Shown here: positions 17,916 to 25,846 of the stretch, one piece after another
How positions within the stretch are numbered: position 1 is the first letter of the stretch
How the letters are laid out: every line of letters begins with the position of its first letter
Position numbers and translations under genes: made by a program
NCBI RefSeq assembly: GCF_002563675.1
Contig: NZ_PDJC01000001.1
Coordinates: forward strand, 1,860,001-1,924,000
DNA length: 64,000 nt
Direction of reading: 5' to 3'
Source of the DNA: Propionicimonas paludicola
Lineage (GTDB): Bacteria > Actinomycetota > Actinomycetes > Propionibacteriales > Propionibacteriaceae
Notes under the pieces: generated by a model
Seen by the model: the letters and a program-made list of their open reading frames with translations, nothing else
Told to the model about the DNA's origin: nothing
The model's database searches: none

Positions 17916-18378
17916 CCTTCATGCGATCCCGAGAAGAGCCTTGCTTTACGACTTGCTCGCCAGGCTTGGCCTCGTCACTGCGCCGCTCGGCGAGTTCATC
18001 CTTGGCGATCGCCCAGCCCATCTCGGCCAGGCCGGCGGTCGTCATGCCGATCTGGTCAGCGAAACGATGCAGTTGCCCCAGCAGTGCAGCCGGCGCATCG
18101 GGAGCCTCGCAGCGGACCCGGACGCGAACCCACAGCGCGACAGTGCGAACACGCCAGGACTCCGACGGCATTGACCATGCGCACGCCTGCGGGGTGCGCC
18201 ACGCCTCTTCCCAGAGCCGGAGCTCGGTGACGGATGCTTCGGACAACGGCCATTCGGGAGCACCGGACTTGTAGCCCTCAGACGGGAGCGCGGTCAGCTT
18301 GTAGCCAATCCGGTCAGAACGACCGGAGTTCGGATCCTTCGCAGGACCAGAACGATTGCGTGCACCACCACTACTCAT
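17902..18378 (-). CDS. Terminase small subunit
   Basis: This 158-aa protein is immediately upstream of TerL and overlaps it. The sequence (PLSEASVTELRLWEEAWRTPQA, then a helical LLGQLHRFADQIGMT and a basic disordered C-terminus) is the pattern seen in small terminases of cos-type actinophages. It recognises the packaging site. Confidence 0.8.
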   Translation of the reverse strand: MSSGGARNRSGPAKDPNSGRSDRIGYKLTALPSEGYKSGAPEWPLSEASVTELRLWEEAWRTPQACAWSMPSESWRVRTVALWVRVRVRCEAPDAPAALLGQLHRFADQIGMTTAGLAEMGWAIAKDELAERRSDEAKPGEQVVKQGSSRDRMKVVGE

Positions 18379-18437
18379 GGGTCACTCCTCAACCTCGCTG
18401 GCATCGCGCCAGGCAGGAAACCCCAGCGCGTCGCGCG

Positions 18438-19430
18438 CTAGGGAAGGGACAGGCGGGCGACACCTTTCAGGTCGCCGACGATGTAGCCGTGACGAGCTAG
18501 AAGACGCACAGCCTCTTCACGCGAAATGTCCTGCGCATAGATCAGTTCCGGGCTCGGGCGGGCCTTAGTCCGACGCTCCACGTAGTTCTTGACCGCACCG
18601 CGCTTACCGACGTTCTTCGCGGTCTCGGCCACCTGCTCACCATTGAGCTGCGCCCGAGTTCGCTTCACGTACGACGCCCAACCCCGCCGAGTCGTGCCCT
18701 CAGTCGTCGTGATCATGCGGTTGCGCATACTCGGCGTGACGCCCCGATAGGCGTTGATCACCTGGTTCATGTCGGCGCCATCCGCGATCGCTCGCCGCTG
18801 CGCATCAGTCAGATCGTGAATCTGATCCGGAGCAATGTTGGAGGTCAGACCCTTCGCGGCACCCTGCCCAACCGGCTGATGAGTGCACTTACACCGACGG
18901 TGACGCTGGAAGCCTTGGTTCCACCTGAAGAACTTTCCAGCCAGCACCGCGCACGACTGACAGCACGGAGTATGCACGTACCGAATCCAGCCCGTCCGAG
19001 GAGTCGCCGCGATCGCCACACCGGAAGCGCCACGGCCGGCATCAAGCACCTGCATCTGCACAGCCATCTGCAACCAGTTACCGCCAAACGCCATCACCTG
19101 CTCGTCAGTCAATCCCGAACCGAACTTCATTCGCGACTGAACGATCGAGCCATACAACAGCGAGTCGAGCGGCATCCCATCAGAGGCCCAACCGCCGAAG
19201 GACTTGGCTTGAACCTTCGCAACCGGAGGACCAACCTCATCCTCGACATACGCGATCCCGTTCGACGCGGCACGCACCTGGGCAGCGGACACGATCAGCG
19301 CCAACCTGCCCGCAATCTCCGGCCACTTATCCAGATCACTACCGAGCCGCTCCCACTGACGAGCAGCCATAAGCGCAGCCGCCTCAGCAAGACGAACCTG
19401 CTCGAAGTAGTACTCGACCGGAGAAACCAT
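18438..19430 (-). CDS. MuF-like minor head protein with Cys/His knuckle
   Basis: This 330-aa protein resembles the head-morphogenesis (MuF/VG15) family: a helical N-terminal half and a Cys-rich core with C156, C157, C160, H177, C180 and C182 in HTPCCQSCAVLAGKFF ... RRCKCTHQP. In most related phages the MuF gene follows portal. Here it lies before TerS, suggesting a rearranged head module. The expected role is minor capsid protein, possibly with maturation-protease function; no catalytic triad is evident to me. Confidence 0.7.
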   Translation of the reverse strand: MVSPVEYYFEQVRLAEAAALMAARQWERLGSDLDKWPEIAGRLALIVSAAQVRAASNGIAYVEDEVGPPVAKVQAKSFGGWASDGMPLDSLLYGSIVQSRMKFGSGLTDEQVMAFGGNWLQMAVQMQVLDAGRGASGVAIAATPRTGWIRYVHTPCCQSCAVLAGKFFRWNQGFQRHRRCKCTHQPVGQGAAKGLTSNIAPDQIHDLTDAQRRAIADGADMNQVINAYRGVTPSMRNRMITTTEGTTRRGWASYVKRTRAQLNGEQVAETAKNVGKRGAVKNYVERRTKARPSPELIYAQDISREEAVRLLARHGYIVGDLKGVARLSLP

Positions 19431-19520
19431 TTAGAGCCCCCTCCGGGAACATTTGAACCCGCCGCGCCAAAAACGCCCCTCACCGGCGGTGTATCCGACT
19501 AGGGGTTTTGCCCCAACCCC

Positions 19521-20255
19521 CTATGCCGTGAGGGCCAGCAGATAGGCGTCAGTGAGGTGGTTGATGCGCGGGTCAAGAATGCGTGGGGCTAGGCCGCGAC
19601 GCTCGCGATCGGCGTACCACTCGTGCAGGTATAGGTCCCGCTTGTCTGCATTGCACGGGCCGCAGGATGGAACGATGTTGGTGATGCTGTTTGAGCCGCC
19701 TCGCGACAGCGGGATCACGTGGTCGGGCTGCATGTCGTCTGTTCGCTCACCGCAGTAGGCGCATCCACCAATGGCGAGGTAGATCCGGATGACCTCGGAC
19801 CACGTGTAGATGCCAGAGGCGGAATGCTCGCGCCCCCTGCGACGCATCTGGTGACTCCTTCGCGCGCAGCCCACTGAGCAGTACCGAGCGACTGTGCCGG
19901 TGATCCGCAGGTCGAAGACGTAGGAGGTGCTGCACCACTCGCAGAATCCTGCAACGAACCGAAGGATGGCATCTGACACTGGGGCGGACTGCCGTGATGG
20001 CTTACGCCTAACTACCGGACCGACCAACTCTCGGTGCTCGGCGATGTCGTGACCGAAGGTGAGGAAGTAGCGGCAGCGGTCGGAGCAGACGACGCGCCGC
20101 TTGAGTCCTGGTCCGTTCTTCACGACCATCTTCCCGCACACAGTGCACGGAACCTCGCGGTGCTGGTCCTTGCGGTAGGTGGCGTTCCAGTGCCGGGCAC
20201 AGAGTCCGCGCGCCCGGAGTGGCAGGTCACAGCCGTCGATGGTGCAGGTCTTCAT
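19521..20255 (-). CDS. HNH endonuclease
   Basis: This 244-aa protein has N-terminal zinc knuckles (CTIDGCDLPLRARGLCARH and two further Cys pairs). The C-terminal HNH nuclease has CAYCG, the DHVIPLSRGG core, N (SITNIVPSC) and CGPCNADK. HNH proteins near terS often take part in cos cleavage with terminase, but they can also be homing nucleases. The location one gene before MuF/TerS favours a packaging role. Confidence 0.85.
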   Translation of the reverse strand: MKTCTIDGCDLPLRARGLCARHWNATYRKDQHREVPCTVCGKMVVKNGPGLKRRVVCSDRCRYFLTFGHDIAEHRELVGPVVRRKPSRQSAPVSDAILRFVAGFCEWCSTSYVFDLRITGTVARYCSVGCARRSHQMRRRGREHSASGIYTWSEVIRIYLAIGGCAYCGERTDDMQPDHVIPLSRGGSNSITNIVPSCGPCNADKRDLYLHEWYADRERRGLAPRILDPRINHLTDAYLLALTA

Positions 20256-20276
20256 GGGTGTTTCCTCCGGAGATGC

Positions 20277-20334
20277 GGAAGCCCCGCCCTCCGGAGTGGA
20301 GACGGGGCTTCCTGGCCTCGGGGATCAGCCGAGG
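20277..20334 (-). other. Two tandem intergenic stem-loops
   Basis: GGAAGCCCCG pairs perfectly with CGGGGCTTCC (10 bp, 16-nt loop). Next to it CCTCGG pairs with CCGAGG (7-nt loop). They fill the gap between the two HNH-type genes near terS. They could be mRNA processing or attenuation hairpins, or part of a cos/packaging region. Confidence 0.5.
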
Positions 20335-20338
20335 TTGT

Positions 20339-20662
20339 CTATATGTGCGCGGCCTTTCCGGCCTCGCTGTCGTTGCATGTTGGGCATTGGCCGCCGATCC
20401 ATCCGGTGCGGTCGGCGTTGTGCCCAAGATGGAACTTGGTATCGAGTGGCTTGTTGCAGGTGACGCAGCGGATATCCTCGCCAGCCACGATGCGGCTCAG
20501 TATGCGGGCTCGTTCGGCTTGATGCTCGGCCCCGTAGCCGCGGTCCGTGCGGCTACCTCGCGCCTTGTCCCAGTCTTTGCGGCATTCGTCGCAGAGTCCT
20601 CGATAGGCTCCGGCGTCGATGGTGTTCGGGCATCCGGGTGTGCCGCAGACGCGCTTGCTCAT
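20339..20662 (-). CDS. Small zinc-finger HNH-like protein
   Basis: This 107-aa protein starts at ATG 20662. It carries an N-terminal CGTPGCPN...CDECRK finger and an HNH-like second half: CVTCNKPL, then HLGHNADRTGWIGGQCPTCN, where a conserved His and Asn sit in the expected places. Such short HNH proteins are typical just upstream of actinophage terminases and may stimulate cos cutting. Confidence 0.75.
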   Translation of the reverse strand: MSKRVCGTPGCPNTIDAGAYRGLCDECRKDWDKARGSRTDRGYGAEHQAERARILSRIVAGEDIRCVTCNKPLDTKFHLGHNADRTGWIGGQCPTCNDSEAGKAAHI

Positions 20663-20672
20663 CAGCCGTCCC

Positions 20673-20761
20673 ACTCTCCGCCCTGGCGTTTCCCACGGCT
20701 GTCTAGGGTTCGGGCCTCAGGGCTCGTGACGTTGTGTGCTGTGGTGCTCGGGGCGGAGAGT
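20673..20761 (-). other. Long-range stem enclosing a 67-nt loop
   Basis: ACTCTCCGCCC at 20673-20683 is perfectly complementary to GGGCGGAGAGT at 20751-20761 (11 bp). The gap between two small genes could thus fold as one structured RNA or DNA element. No coding frame is convincing inside. A packaging-site or RNA-element role is conjecture. Confidence 0.4.
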
Positions 20762-20773
20762 AGGTCTAGGGGT

Positions 20774-21061
20774 TCAGTCGGTGATGGCCCGCTCGCAGTC
20801 GAGGCAGACCGCCATCGCTTCGTTGTCGGGATCGTCCTGTCCGGTGTAGATCAGTACGCCACATCGAGCACAGAGGGTGCAGCCTGGAGGCATCGGAGGA
20901 TAGTCCGGCTTAGTGCCAGGCTCACCCTTGCGCCTCGGGTCCCACTTTGTGCAGAACCAGCACTTGTGCCGCCACTCGCCATAACCGTCCCAATGGGAGC
21001 GATCACCGAAGACATTCCCCATGGGAAGACTGATTGGCAGCTGAACTACTTCGAGCGCCAT
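20774..21061 (-). CDS. Small zinc-ribbon protein
   Basis: This 95-aa protein has two Cys pairs (CWFCTKW and CTLCARCG) plus a late C-x2-C (CLDCERA), consistent with a zinc ribbon. Its start shares bases with the upstream stop (TGATG at 21059-21063). Function unknown; DNA or RNA binding is likely from the ribbon. Confidence 0.65.
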   Translation of the reverse strand: MALEVVQLPISLPMGNVFGDRSHWDGYGEWRHKCWFCTKWDPRRKGEPGTKPDYPPMPPGCTLCARCGVLIYTGQDDPDNEAMAVCLDCERAITD

Positions 21062-21210
21062 CAGACCTCACTCGTGCTGGATACGCCTACGTCAAAGCCG
21101 ACTTGCTCGTCCTCGGTGTCGAGGTTGGTCCAGTAGGGCTTGATGCTGATGGTGGGTGCGTCGCCGAGTTCTTCGAGGTGGCTGATGATGAACGACCACG
21201 CCTCGGGCAA
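21061..21210 (-). CDS. Possible small protein (start uncertain)
   Basis: The end of this frame (about 50 aa, with LPEAWSFIISHLEELGDAP) looks protein-like and its stop is coupled to the next ATG, as is the rule here. Only a TTG at 21210 is a plausible start and it lacks a good ribosome site. The part of the open frame further upstream overlaps the previous gene and is low-complexity Arg/Pro. Confidence 0.4.
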   Translation of the reverse strand: MPEAWSFIISHLEELGDAPTISIKPYWTNLDTEDEQVGFDVGVSSTSEV

Positions 21211-21245
21211 AGGTGTCGCAGCGTGTCGCGTACTTGATCGTGCGC

Positions 21246-21518
21246 TCAGTTGCGGCCACGCGTGAGTCCTCGTCTGGCCCGCCTGAGGGTGCGCTCCATG
21301 TGTTCGGCCTGGTCGGCGGTCAGGGACATTCCGGCCAGGTACATCTGGTGTGGCCGGCCGATATAGGTTTGTTCGATCTGCACGTGGATGAAGCCGTCGT
21401 TCACCCAGCCATCGGGTGCTTCCGGGTGGTCTCCGCGGCGGCTCCAGACGACGTGCAGGGTGTCGTTGTGGACCTCGGCGTCGTTCACGAGGCTGGTTGA
21501 GATCATTTCCTTGGGCAT
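21246..21518 (-). CDS. Hypothetical early/middle phage protein
   Basis: This 90-aa protein starts with ATG at 21518 behind AAAGGGG. It has LHVVWSRRGDHPEAPDGWVNDGFIHVQIEQ and a C-terminal helix rich in Arg (ERTLRRARRGL). It is the first gene after the 0.6-kb non-coding stretch, in the direction of transcription, so it probably heads the terminase-proximal transcript. No family recognised. Confidence 0.6.
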   Translation of the reverse strand: MPKEMISTSLVNDAEVHNDTLHVVWSRRGDHPEAPDGWVNDGFIHVQIEQTYIGRPHQMYLAGMSLTADQAEHMERTLRRARRGLTRGRN

Positions 21519-22141
21519 CTGCGCCCCTTTCGTTGTCCCCCATCGCGGGGTTATCCAGCCGTCTGCTGGAAGTCGGTGGTGGGGGGAGCTTGGCGTTTGC
21601 TCAACCCCCACCTAGCAGCCCTGATGGACCTGGGGCAGGGCTGCGTCTTAGGTGGCCCGTTTGGAGACTGCGCGGTGAGCCATTCCGCGGCTCGTGGGTG
21701 CCGAACGGAGGGGCCAGTGGCGGCCCGGGGAGTTGGCGCCGGAGCTTATGCGCTTGGTTTTGTCCCCGCCGTTCGCGCTATGAAGGACGGCGGTGCACCT
21801 CGCAGCCCAGGGGCAGCGTGACCGTCCGTTGGTCCGGGATTACGCCCGGTCGGCTCGGGGGCCTTTACTGGCCCAACTTCCCGATGGAATGGCCCCGCAC
21901 GGCCTTAGGTGCCCCATGTGCGGCTGTGTCGTCCTGCCGGGTAGCTACTCCGGTGGTGTCGGCAGACCATGCACGCCCGGTGCTCTACAGCCTGAGGCTG
22001 ACGGCTATGGGCGAGAGAGGGTCGGGAGGATCAGGTGGCCCGTTTGGCTCCACGGTGGGCCTAGCCGTGTCGGGGTTGCGGGTTATGCCGCTTGCCCTGA
22101 CCGCCGGAAGGTAGGGACAGCCGCCAGTATGCGGCTCCGGT
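21519..22141. other. 623-bp stretch with no convincing gene
   Basis: No leftward frame of useful size exists. Weak plus-strand frames have no coupling or clear ribosome sites; one (about 21793-22176) contains a CPMCG motif. A 15-bp direct repeat AGGTGGCCCGTTTGG occurs at 21650 and 22033, and several short GC stems are present. It separates early genes from packaging genes, so it may hold the late promoter or a non-coding RNA. Confidence 0.5.
21608..21655. other. Long imperfect hairpin in the non-coding stretch
   Basis: CCACCTA+GCAGCCCTG (21608-21623) pairs with CAGGGCTGC (21636-21644) and, after a 4-nt bulge GTCT, TAGGTGG (21649-21655). That makes 16 bp around a 12-nt loop, the strongest structure in the gap. 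It could be a terminator of the early transcript or part of a small RNA. Confidence 0.55.
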
Positions 22142-22414
22142 TCAGCTTGCCTCGGCGGCTGACTGGGGAGTGGTGAGCGCTTTCGTGAGTTCGTTGTCGA
22201 GCGCTCGGCGTAGGCCTATTGTCGACTCTCTGGCTGAGCGCTTGGCGCGATCGATAACCTCTTGCGCCTCTTCGGCTGAGGGCGTGAGCCGGTGCACGGC
22301 TTCGAGGCTCCGATCAATCTCGGCCCGCATCCTGCTAGCGGGAATCGCCAGCATGGCAAGTCGTGGAGTGAGCCGGGTCGATTCGTCACAGATGAAGTCG
22401 CGCTGGCCGTCCAT
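22142..22414 (-). CDS. Hypothetical helical phage protein
   Basis: This 90-aa protein starts at 22414, coupled to the DUF6221-like gene stop (TGATG). It is nearly all helical and charged, with an EIDRSLEAVHRL ... AEEAQEVIDRAKRSA section suggestive of a coiled coil. It ends the early gene run before the non-coding stretch. Function unknown. Confidence 0.6.
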   Translation of the reverse strand: MDGQRDFICDESTRLTPRLAMLAIPASRMRAEIDRSLEAVHRLTPSAEEAQEVIDRAKRSARESTIGLRRALDNELTKALTTPQSAAEAS

Positions 22415-22608
22415 CAGATCACCCACTCGGGCTTGAAGTCGGGATGATCCCGATACCGCTTCGCGAAGCTGGGTATCGGGGCTGGGAAGACGTGGTTTGG
22501 GTTGTCCCGCATGAGACGGTCGTACTCGACGATCAGATCATTGAGTTCGGACTCGGCCGCCGGGTCTTCGGTGATGCGTGCTTGGAGGAACTCGACCAGC
22601 TCATTCAT
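22414..22608 (-). CDS. DUF6221-like small phage protein
   Basis: This 64-aa protein starts at ATG 22608 behind GGAGG. The N-terminus NELVEFLQARITEDPAAE and the C-terminal YRDHPDFKPEW are the two marks of the DUF6221 family common in actinobacteria and their phages. The usual central region is shortened. Function unknown. Confidence 0.75.
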   Translation of the reverse strand: MNELVEFLQARITEDPAAESELNDLIVEYDRLMRDNPNHVFPAPIPSFAKRYRDHPDFKPEWVI

Positions 22609-22671
22609 GGGAGCCTCCACGGTTCGAACGCACGTTCGCAAACCTGTTCAGGGCGCGCAAAACCCGATGTG

Positions 22672-23589
22672 CTACCCAACATGGTAGCCGCCTTCCTTGC
22701 TGGTGTCTTGGAGGACACGGTTTGGTCTGTGGAGTGCTTCGTACTCGCGCACATCAGCGAGCCGGTACAGCCACACTTCGGAGGTGACGACGGTCTGCCC
22801 CTGCCAGTGCGGGACGACCCGCTTCTCGCGGGGGAGTCCGTGGTGGTCCTGCAAGTATTCGATGCGCTTGCGGGTGATCGGCTCCCCGGCAGCTTTCAGG
22901 GTGGTGACGATTTCGTGGATGGTCATCAGCTGGTCGCCTCGCGCTTCCAAAGCGTTCTGGTGATGCTCCACCCAGGAGGCCCGGTAGTCGCACGTTTTGC
23001 AAGTGACGAGTTCGCCGCGGATCACCCACAGGTCGGCGGTGCAGGTGGGGCACGGGCCCACATAGTCGATGTCTTCGGGACGTTCCAGGATGCGGTGGGC
23101 TTTCGCTGCGAGTCGGGACAGCTGCTGAAGAACCATGCCTCGGCGGGCCGGGTCTCTCAGCTTCTCGTCCCGAACCACCGTCAGAAGCTCATCCAGGGCT
23201 CGTGAGGCTGCCGGAGACCAGGGGATGGGTGATTCTTCCGGATGCTGCTGATCGCCCTTCCTGTGGCCGTGTGGGGCGAACCGGACATCTTTGCGGGCCG
23301 CCACCCCCAACTGCTCAACCAGGGCGGGCAGGTCGTGCAGGAGGTCTTCGAGGAGCTTCTCGCAATCCCCGCACAGGCTATCTTTGCGATGGTCGCAAGA
23401 GGTCGGTTCGGGATGGGTGACTTTCCAGCGCGGATCCCGGTACGTCATCCGGTATTCGGGCAGTGGTCGGCCGGCGAGACGTTCGAGTGCTGTCAGGGAC
23501 ACGACCGTGGCCTCAGGCCGGTGGTGCTGGGCGCAGCCGCACGTTCTGGTCGGCAGGTCGGTGATCGGGCACAGTTCGTCGTCGGTCAT
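22672..23589 (-). CDS. Zinc-ribbon and winged-HTH phage protein
   Basis: This 305-aa protein starts in an ATGA overlap. It has Cys/His clusters near the N-terminus (CPITDLPTRTCGCAQHH; CDHRKDSLCGDCEKLL), a zinc ribbon at about 180-205 (CPTCTADLWVIRGELVTCKTC) and a C-terminal helix-turn-helix region (MTIHEIVTTLKAAGEPITRKRIEYLQ). The make-up is that of a frequent actinophage DNA-binding protein of unknown role, perhaps a late-gene regulator. Confidence 0.7.
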   Translation of the reverse strand: MTDDELCPITDLPTRTCGCAQHHRPEATVVSLTALERLAGRPLPEYRMTYRDPRWKVTHPEPTSCDHRKDSLCGDCEKLLEDLLHDLPALVEQLGVAARKDVRFAPHGHRKGDQQHPEESPIPWSPAASRALDELLTVVRDEKLRDPARRGMVLQQLSRLAAKAHRILERPEDIDYVGPCPTCTADLWVIRGELVTCKTCDYRASWVEHHQNALEARGDQLMTIHEIVTTLKAAGEPITRKRIEYLQDHHGLPREKRVVPHWQGQTVVTSEVWLYRLADVREYEALHRPNRVLQDTSKEGGYHVG

Positions 23590-23906
23590 GCTTCCCCCTC
23601 AGCCTCGGTGCGCCGGTCCAGGGCCCGCCGTAGGTCGCTGGCTGGCGAATAGGTACGGCTACCCAAGCCGTGGCCCAGCCGAACGACAAAGCCGAGCTTC
23701 TGGATCGCCTCGGCGGTGCTCGATGCATCGTGGTAGGAGGTGGCGCGAGCAATCTGCAGCCTGTTGAGTTCGGCGAGAGTGTCTGCGTGCTCCGCCATGA
23801 ACTTCATCAGCTTGGCGTCCGCCTCGTCGTAGGCGGCGACTGCGCGGTCCAGGGCTTCGTCGAGGGTGCCGATGGGTTCAATACGTCGGCTGGTTTGGTT
23901 CGTCAT
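23586..23906 (-). CDS. Hypothetical coiled-coil protein
   Basis: This 106-aa protein overlaps both neighbours by 4 bases. The sequence is largely helical (LDEALDRAVAAYDEADAKLMKF, then AELNRLQIARAT). No catalytic motif or family recognised. Confidence 0.6.
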   Translation of the reverse strand: MTNQTSRRIEPIGTLDEALDRAVAAYDEADAKLMKFMAEHADTLAELNRLQIARATSYHDASSTAEAIQKLGFVVRLGHGLGSRTYSPASDLRRALDRRTEAEGEA

Positions 23907-24043
23907 GATGCGACCTTTCGCAGGTAGATGGTGGTGGTGAGGGTGTAGACGGCGTTGGTGCCGTATCGGCCATCCATGAGCCGCAGGAGAGCGACGTAGA
24001 GGGCAGCCATGGCGAGCGCCAGGACGCGGGCCTGCGGGGTCAC
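23903..24043 (-). CDS. Small single-TM protein
   Basis: This 46-aa protein starts with GTG 24043 in a GTGA overlap. One hydrophobic helix (RVLALAMAALYVALLRLM) is followed by a short polar tail. The frame extends upstream only as Arg-rich shadow of the previous gene. Confidence 0.6.
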   Translation of the reverse strand: MTPQARVLALAMAALYVALLRLMDGRYGTNAVYTLTTTIYLRKVAS

Positions 24044-24384
24044 GAGTCCTCCATCGCGTCGCGCATTTCGTTGAGGGCGGATCTGACTGTTGGGGACTGG
24101 AAGGCGTGCCGCATTCGCGCTTCGAGGTCCTCGGCGTAGATGCCGGTTCGCTCTACCGCGTCCATGAGCCGGTCTGTGGCTAGACCTATGACGACGGCGG
24201 GCGGTTGCTCCCACGCCCTTGACTCCGGGTCGATCGGATGCACTTCAGGCTCGGTGTAGTCCGTCCGCGCCAGTGCTGCTTCGAGGCGTCGTAGCGCCGC
24301 CCTGAGTGCCCGGTCTGGGCCTGCCCAGCGGTGGTGCCAGCTACGGGGCCGCTTCTTGCCCTTGTGCTTCTGCCGGTGGGTCAT
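24040..24384 (-). CDS. Hypothetical basic phage protein
   Basis: This 114-aa protein starts at ATG 24384 (ATGA overlap with the 37-aa gene before it). The N-terminus is strongly basic (THRQKHKGKKRPRS), then helical with ALRRLEAALART and LEARMRHAFQSPTVR. It may bind nucleic acid. No family recognised. Confidence 0.6.
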   Translation of the reverse strand: MTHRQKHKGKKRPRSWHHRWAGPDRALRAALRRLEAALARTDYTEPEVHPIDPESRAWEQPPAVVIGLATDRLMDAVERTGIYAEDLEARMRHAFQSPTVRSALNEMRDAMEDS

Positions 24385-24494
24385 TGCGGCCTCCCCCGAT
24401 GTCCGTTCTCGGCGCAGACGCAGCGCCGCCGGGGATCGCTGGGCACTCGCTCGATGCAGCCCTGGTGGTCGCGGACGGTGCACGGGCCACACAT
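24381..24494 (-). CDS. 37-aa Cys-rich micro-protein
   Basis: This 37-aa frame was found by reading between overlapping genes. Its ATG (24494) shares bases with the upstream stop and its stop overlaps the next ATG, the same coupling used through the operon. It has five Cys (C2, C5, C13, C25, C27) and two His, which fits a tiny zinc knuckle. Function unknown. Confidence 0.6.
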   Translation of the reverse strand: MCGPCTVRDHQGCIERVPSDPRRRCVCAENGHRGRPQ

Positions 24495-24772
24495 CAGCTC
24501 TCCGCCTCAGGTTCGGCGATTATCTCGGGCACCACATCGCGGGTCAGCAGCGCGCCGACAGCAAGTGCATATCGCCGGACCGTTCCCAGCGTCGGGTTGC
24601 TGTCGACCAGCTCCATGTCCTGGATGACGTCCCGCGGAGCACAGCCCATGCGCTCAGCGACCGTCTCGATCGTGAGTTTGTGGTGCAGCCGTACCCGGAT
24701 CAGCTGCCAGCGCATCAGCAGGTCGTGAGCCTCACCGGCGGCGATTTGCATCTCGATCAGGTGGTCGGCCAT
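24494..24772 (-). CDS. XRE-like HTH protein
   Basis: This 92-aa protein starts at ATG 24772 (TGATG coupling). Its centre reads as a lambda-repressor-like helix-turn-helix: LTIETVAERMGCAPRDVIQDMELVDSNPTLGTVRRYALAVGA is the stretch from about 33 to 74, with conserved ER-G, D and R-YA positions. It is likely an early transcription regulator of the phage. Confidence 0.7.
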   Translation of the reverse strand: MADHLIEMQIAAGEAHDLLMRWQLIRVRLHHKLTIETVAERMGCAPRDVIQDMELVDSNPTLGTVRRYALAVGALLTRDVVPEIIAEPEAES

Positions 24773-25296
24773 CACTCACCGTCCAGGGCTGCGAGGAACC
24801 AGCCGCCGATCTCGGAAGCTGATGCGTAGATCGGGAGCGTGCCTTGGCGAGCGAGGCCAGCAGCCAACGCCCGCACTCGCTCAACTGCCGCCTCAGCCTC
24901 CTCGGCGCGAGCGTTGGCGTCCTCGGCTTCGGACTCCCACTCGTGTGCCTCTTGGGTGGCCCGCACGACCTCCGAGCGTCGCTCGCTGGCCAGATCGGAT
25001 AGCCGCTCCACCTCGTCGCACAGGGCAGCCAGCCACTCGGGGGCATGGGCAATCAGGTAGGCGTCGGCAACACCTTCGTCCTTCGCCACCTGCTCGTTGA
25101 TCGAGACCCGGACATGGCTTTCCATGTCGCAGACGGTGTCCCCAACCGGTCCAGCCAAGACGTAGTGGTTCATCTCGAACTTGGAGTGCCCAGAGTCCGA
25201 CGCTGACGCCTCCCAAGGTCCCGGTGTTGCTTTCGCCAGCGCTTCCCGCACCTCGGAGACCAGATCGCGCTGGTCGTCGGTGATCGGCTCAGGCAT
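24772..25296 (-). CDS. Ead/Ea22-like phage protein
   Basis: This 174-aa protein starts at ATG 25296. The hallmarks are an ALAKATPGPWEA segment, then ADAYLIAHAPEWLAALCDEVERL and a long coiled coil (about 105-160). This layout is that of the Ead/Ea22-like group, widespread and of unknown function. The frame upstream of 25296 overlaps the HNH gene and is discarded. Confidence 0.75.
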   Translation of the reverse strand: MPEPITDDQRDLVSEVREALAKATPGPWEASASDSGHSKFEMNHYVLAGPVGDTVCDMESHVRVSINEQVAKDEGVADAYLIAHAPEWLAALCDEVERLSDLASERRSEVVRATQEAHEWESEAEDANARAEEAEAAVERVRALAAGLARQGTLPIYASASEIGGWFLAALDGE

Positions 25297-25846
25297 GGGA
25301 GCGCTCCTTCCTTCGGTTTGATCTGGAGACTGTTTCCGAGACTCGCTCTGGGTCTCCGGGTGGTCCGGCGAGCACGAGCTCGGCCGTGATGATGGATTGG
25401 CCGTAGATGCGGCGGTACTCGCGCTGTGTGAGCCCGAGCCAGCGGCCGGCCTCAGCCAAGATGTCTCGCTTGCGCTCGGGAGCGACCCAGGCCTTTCGCG
25501 GACGGGTCCGCTGCGAGTGTGGGTTGGAGACGTTCTCGGCATGGGTTGATAGGCACAGGTGCGCTGGGTTGGCGCAGCGGGTGTTCCTGCATCCACGCGG
25601 GCCGTCGTGATCGACCACCAGCCCTGACGGGATGGGGCCGTGGTTTGCCAGCCAGATGACGCGATGGACCACGCACATCGTTCCCTTTGGCTGCCCCGGT
25701 ATCCACACCATTCCGTAGGTTCCCGCCCCGGGCCAGGTCCAGCAGCCTTCCCTCGGATAGCCGATCATCCGATCCAGAATCGACCGCACAAGATCTGGCC
25801 TGGTGGCTATCGCGTCGAGGATGAACTGGTCCTTTGTTGGCTTCAT
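25289..25846 (-). CDS. HNH endonuclease (HNH_3-like)
   Basis: This 185-aa protein starts at ATG 25846. The core reads VVHRVIWLANHGPIPSG, VVDHDGPRGCRNTRCANPAHL and THAENV, the usual layout of homing-type HNH enzymes. A Lys/Arg C-terminus with an HTH-like segment (GLTQREYRRIYG) may bind DNA. It lies next to the candidate origin. It could be a selfish gene. Confidence 0.8.
   Translation of the reverse strand: MKPTKDQFILDAIATRPDLVRSILDRMIGYPREGCWTWPGAGTYGMVWIPGQPKGTMCVVHRVIWLANHGPIPSGLVVDHDGPRGCRNTRCANPAHLCLSTHAENVSNPHSQRTRPRKAWVAPERKRDILAEAGRWLGLTQREYRRIYGQSIITAELVLAGPPGDPERVSETVSRSNRRKERSHA

Noticed and set aside
21793-22176. Plus-strand 127-codon frame with a CPMCG motif in the gene-free gap
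   Set aside because: No ribosome site, no coupling, mixed codon quality and orientation against the operon. Kept only as a remark on the gap.
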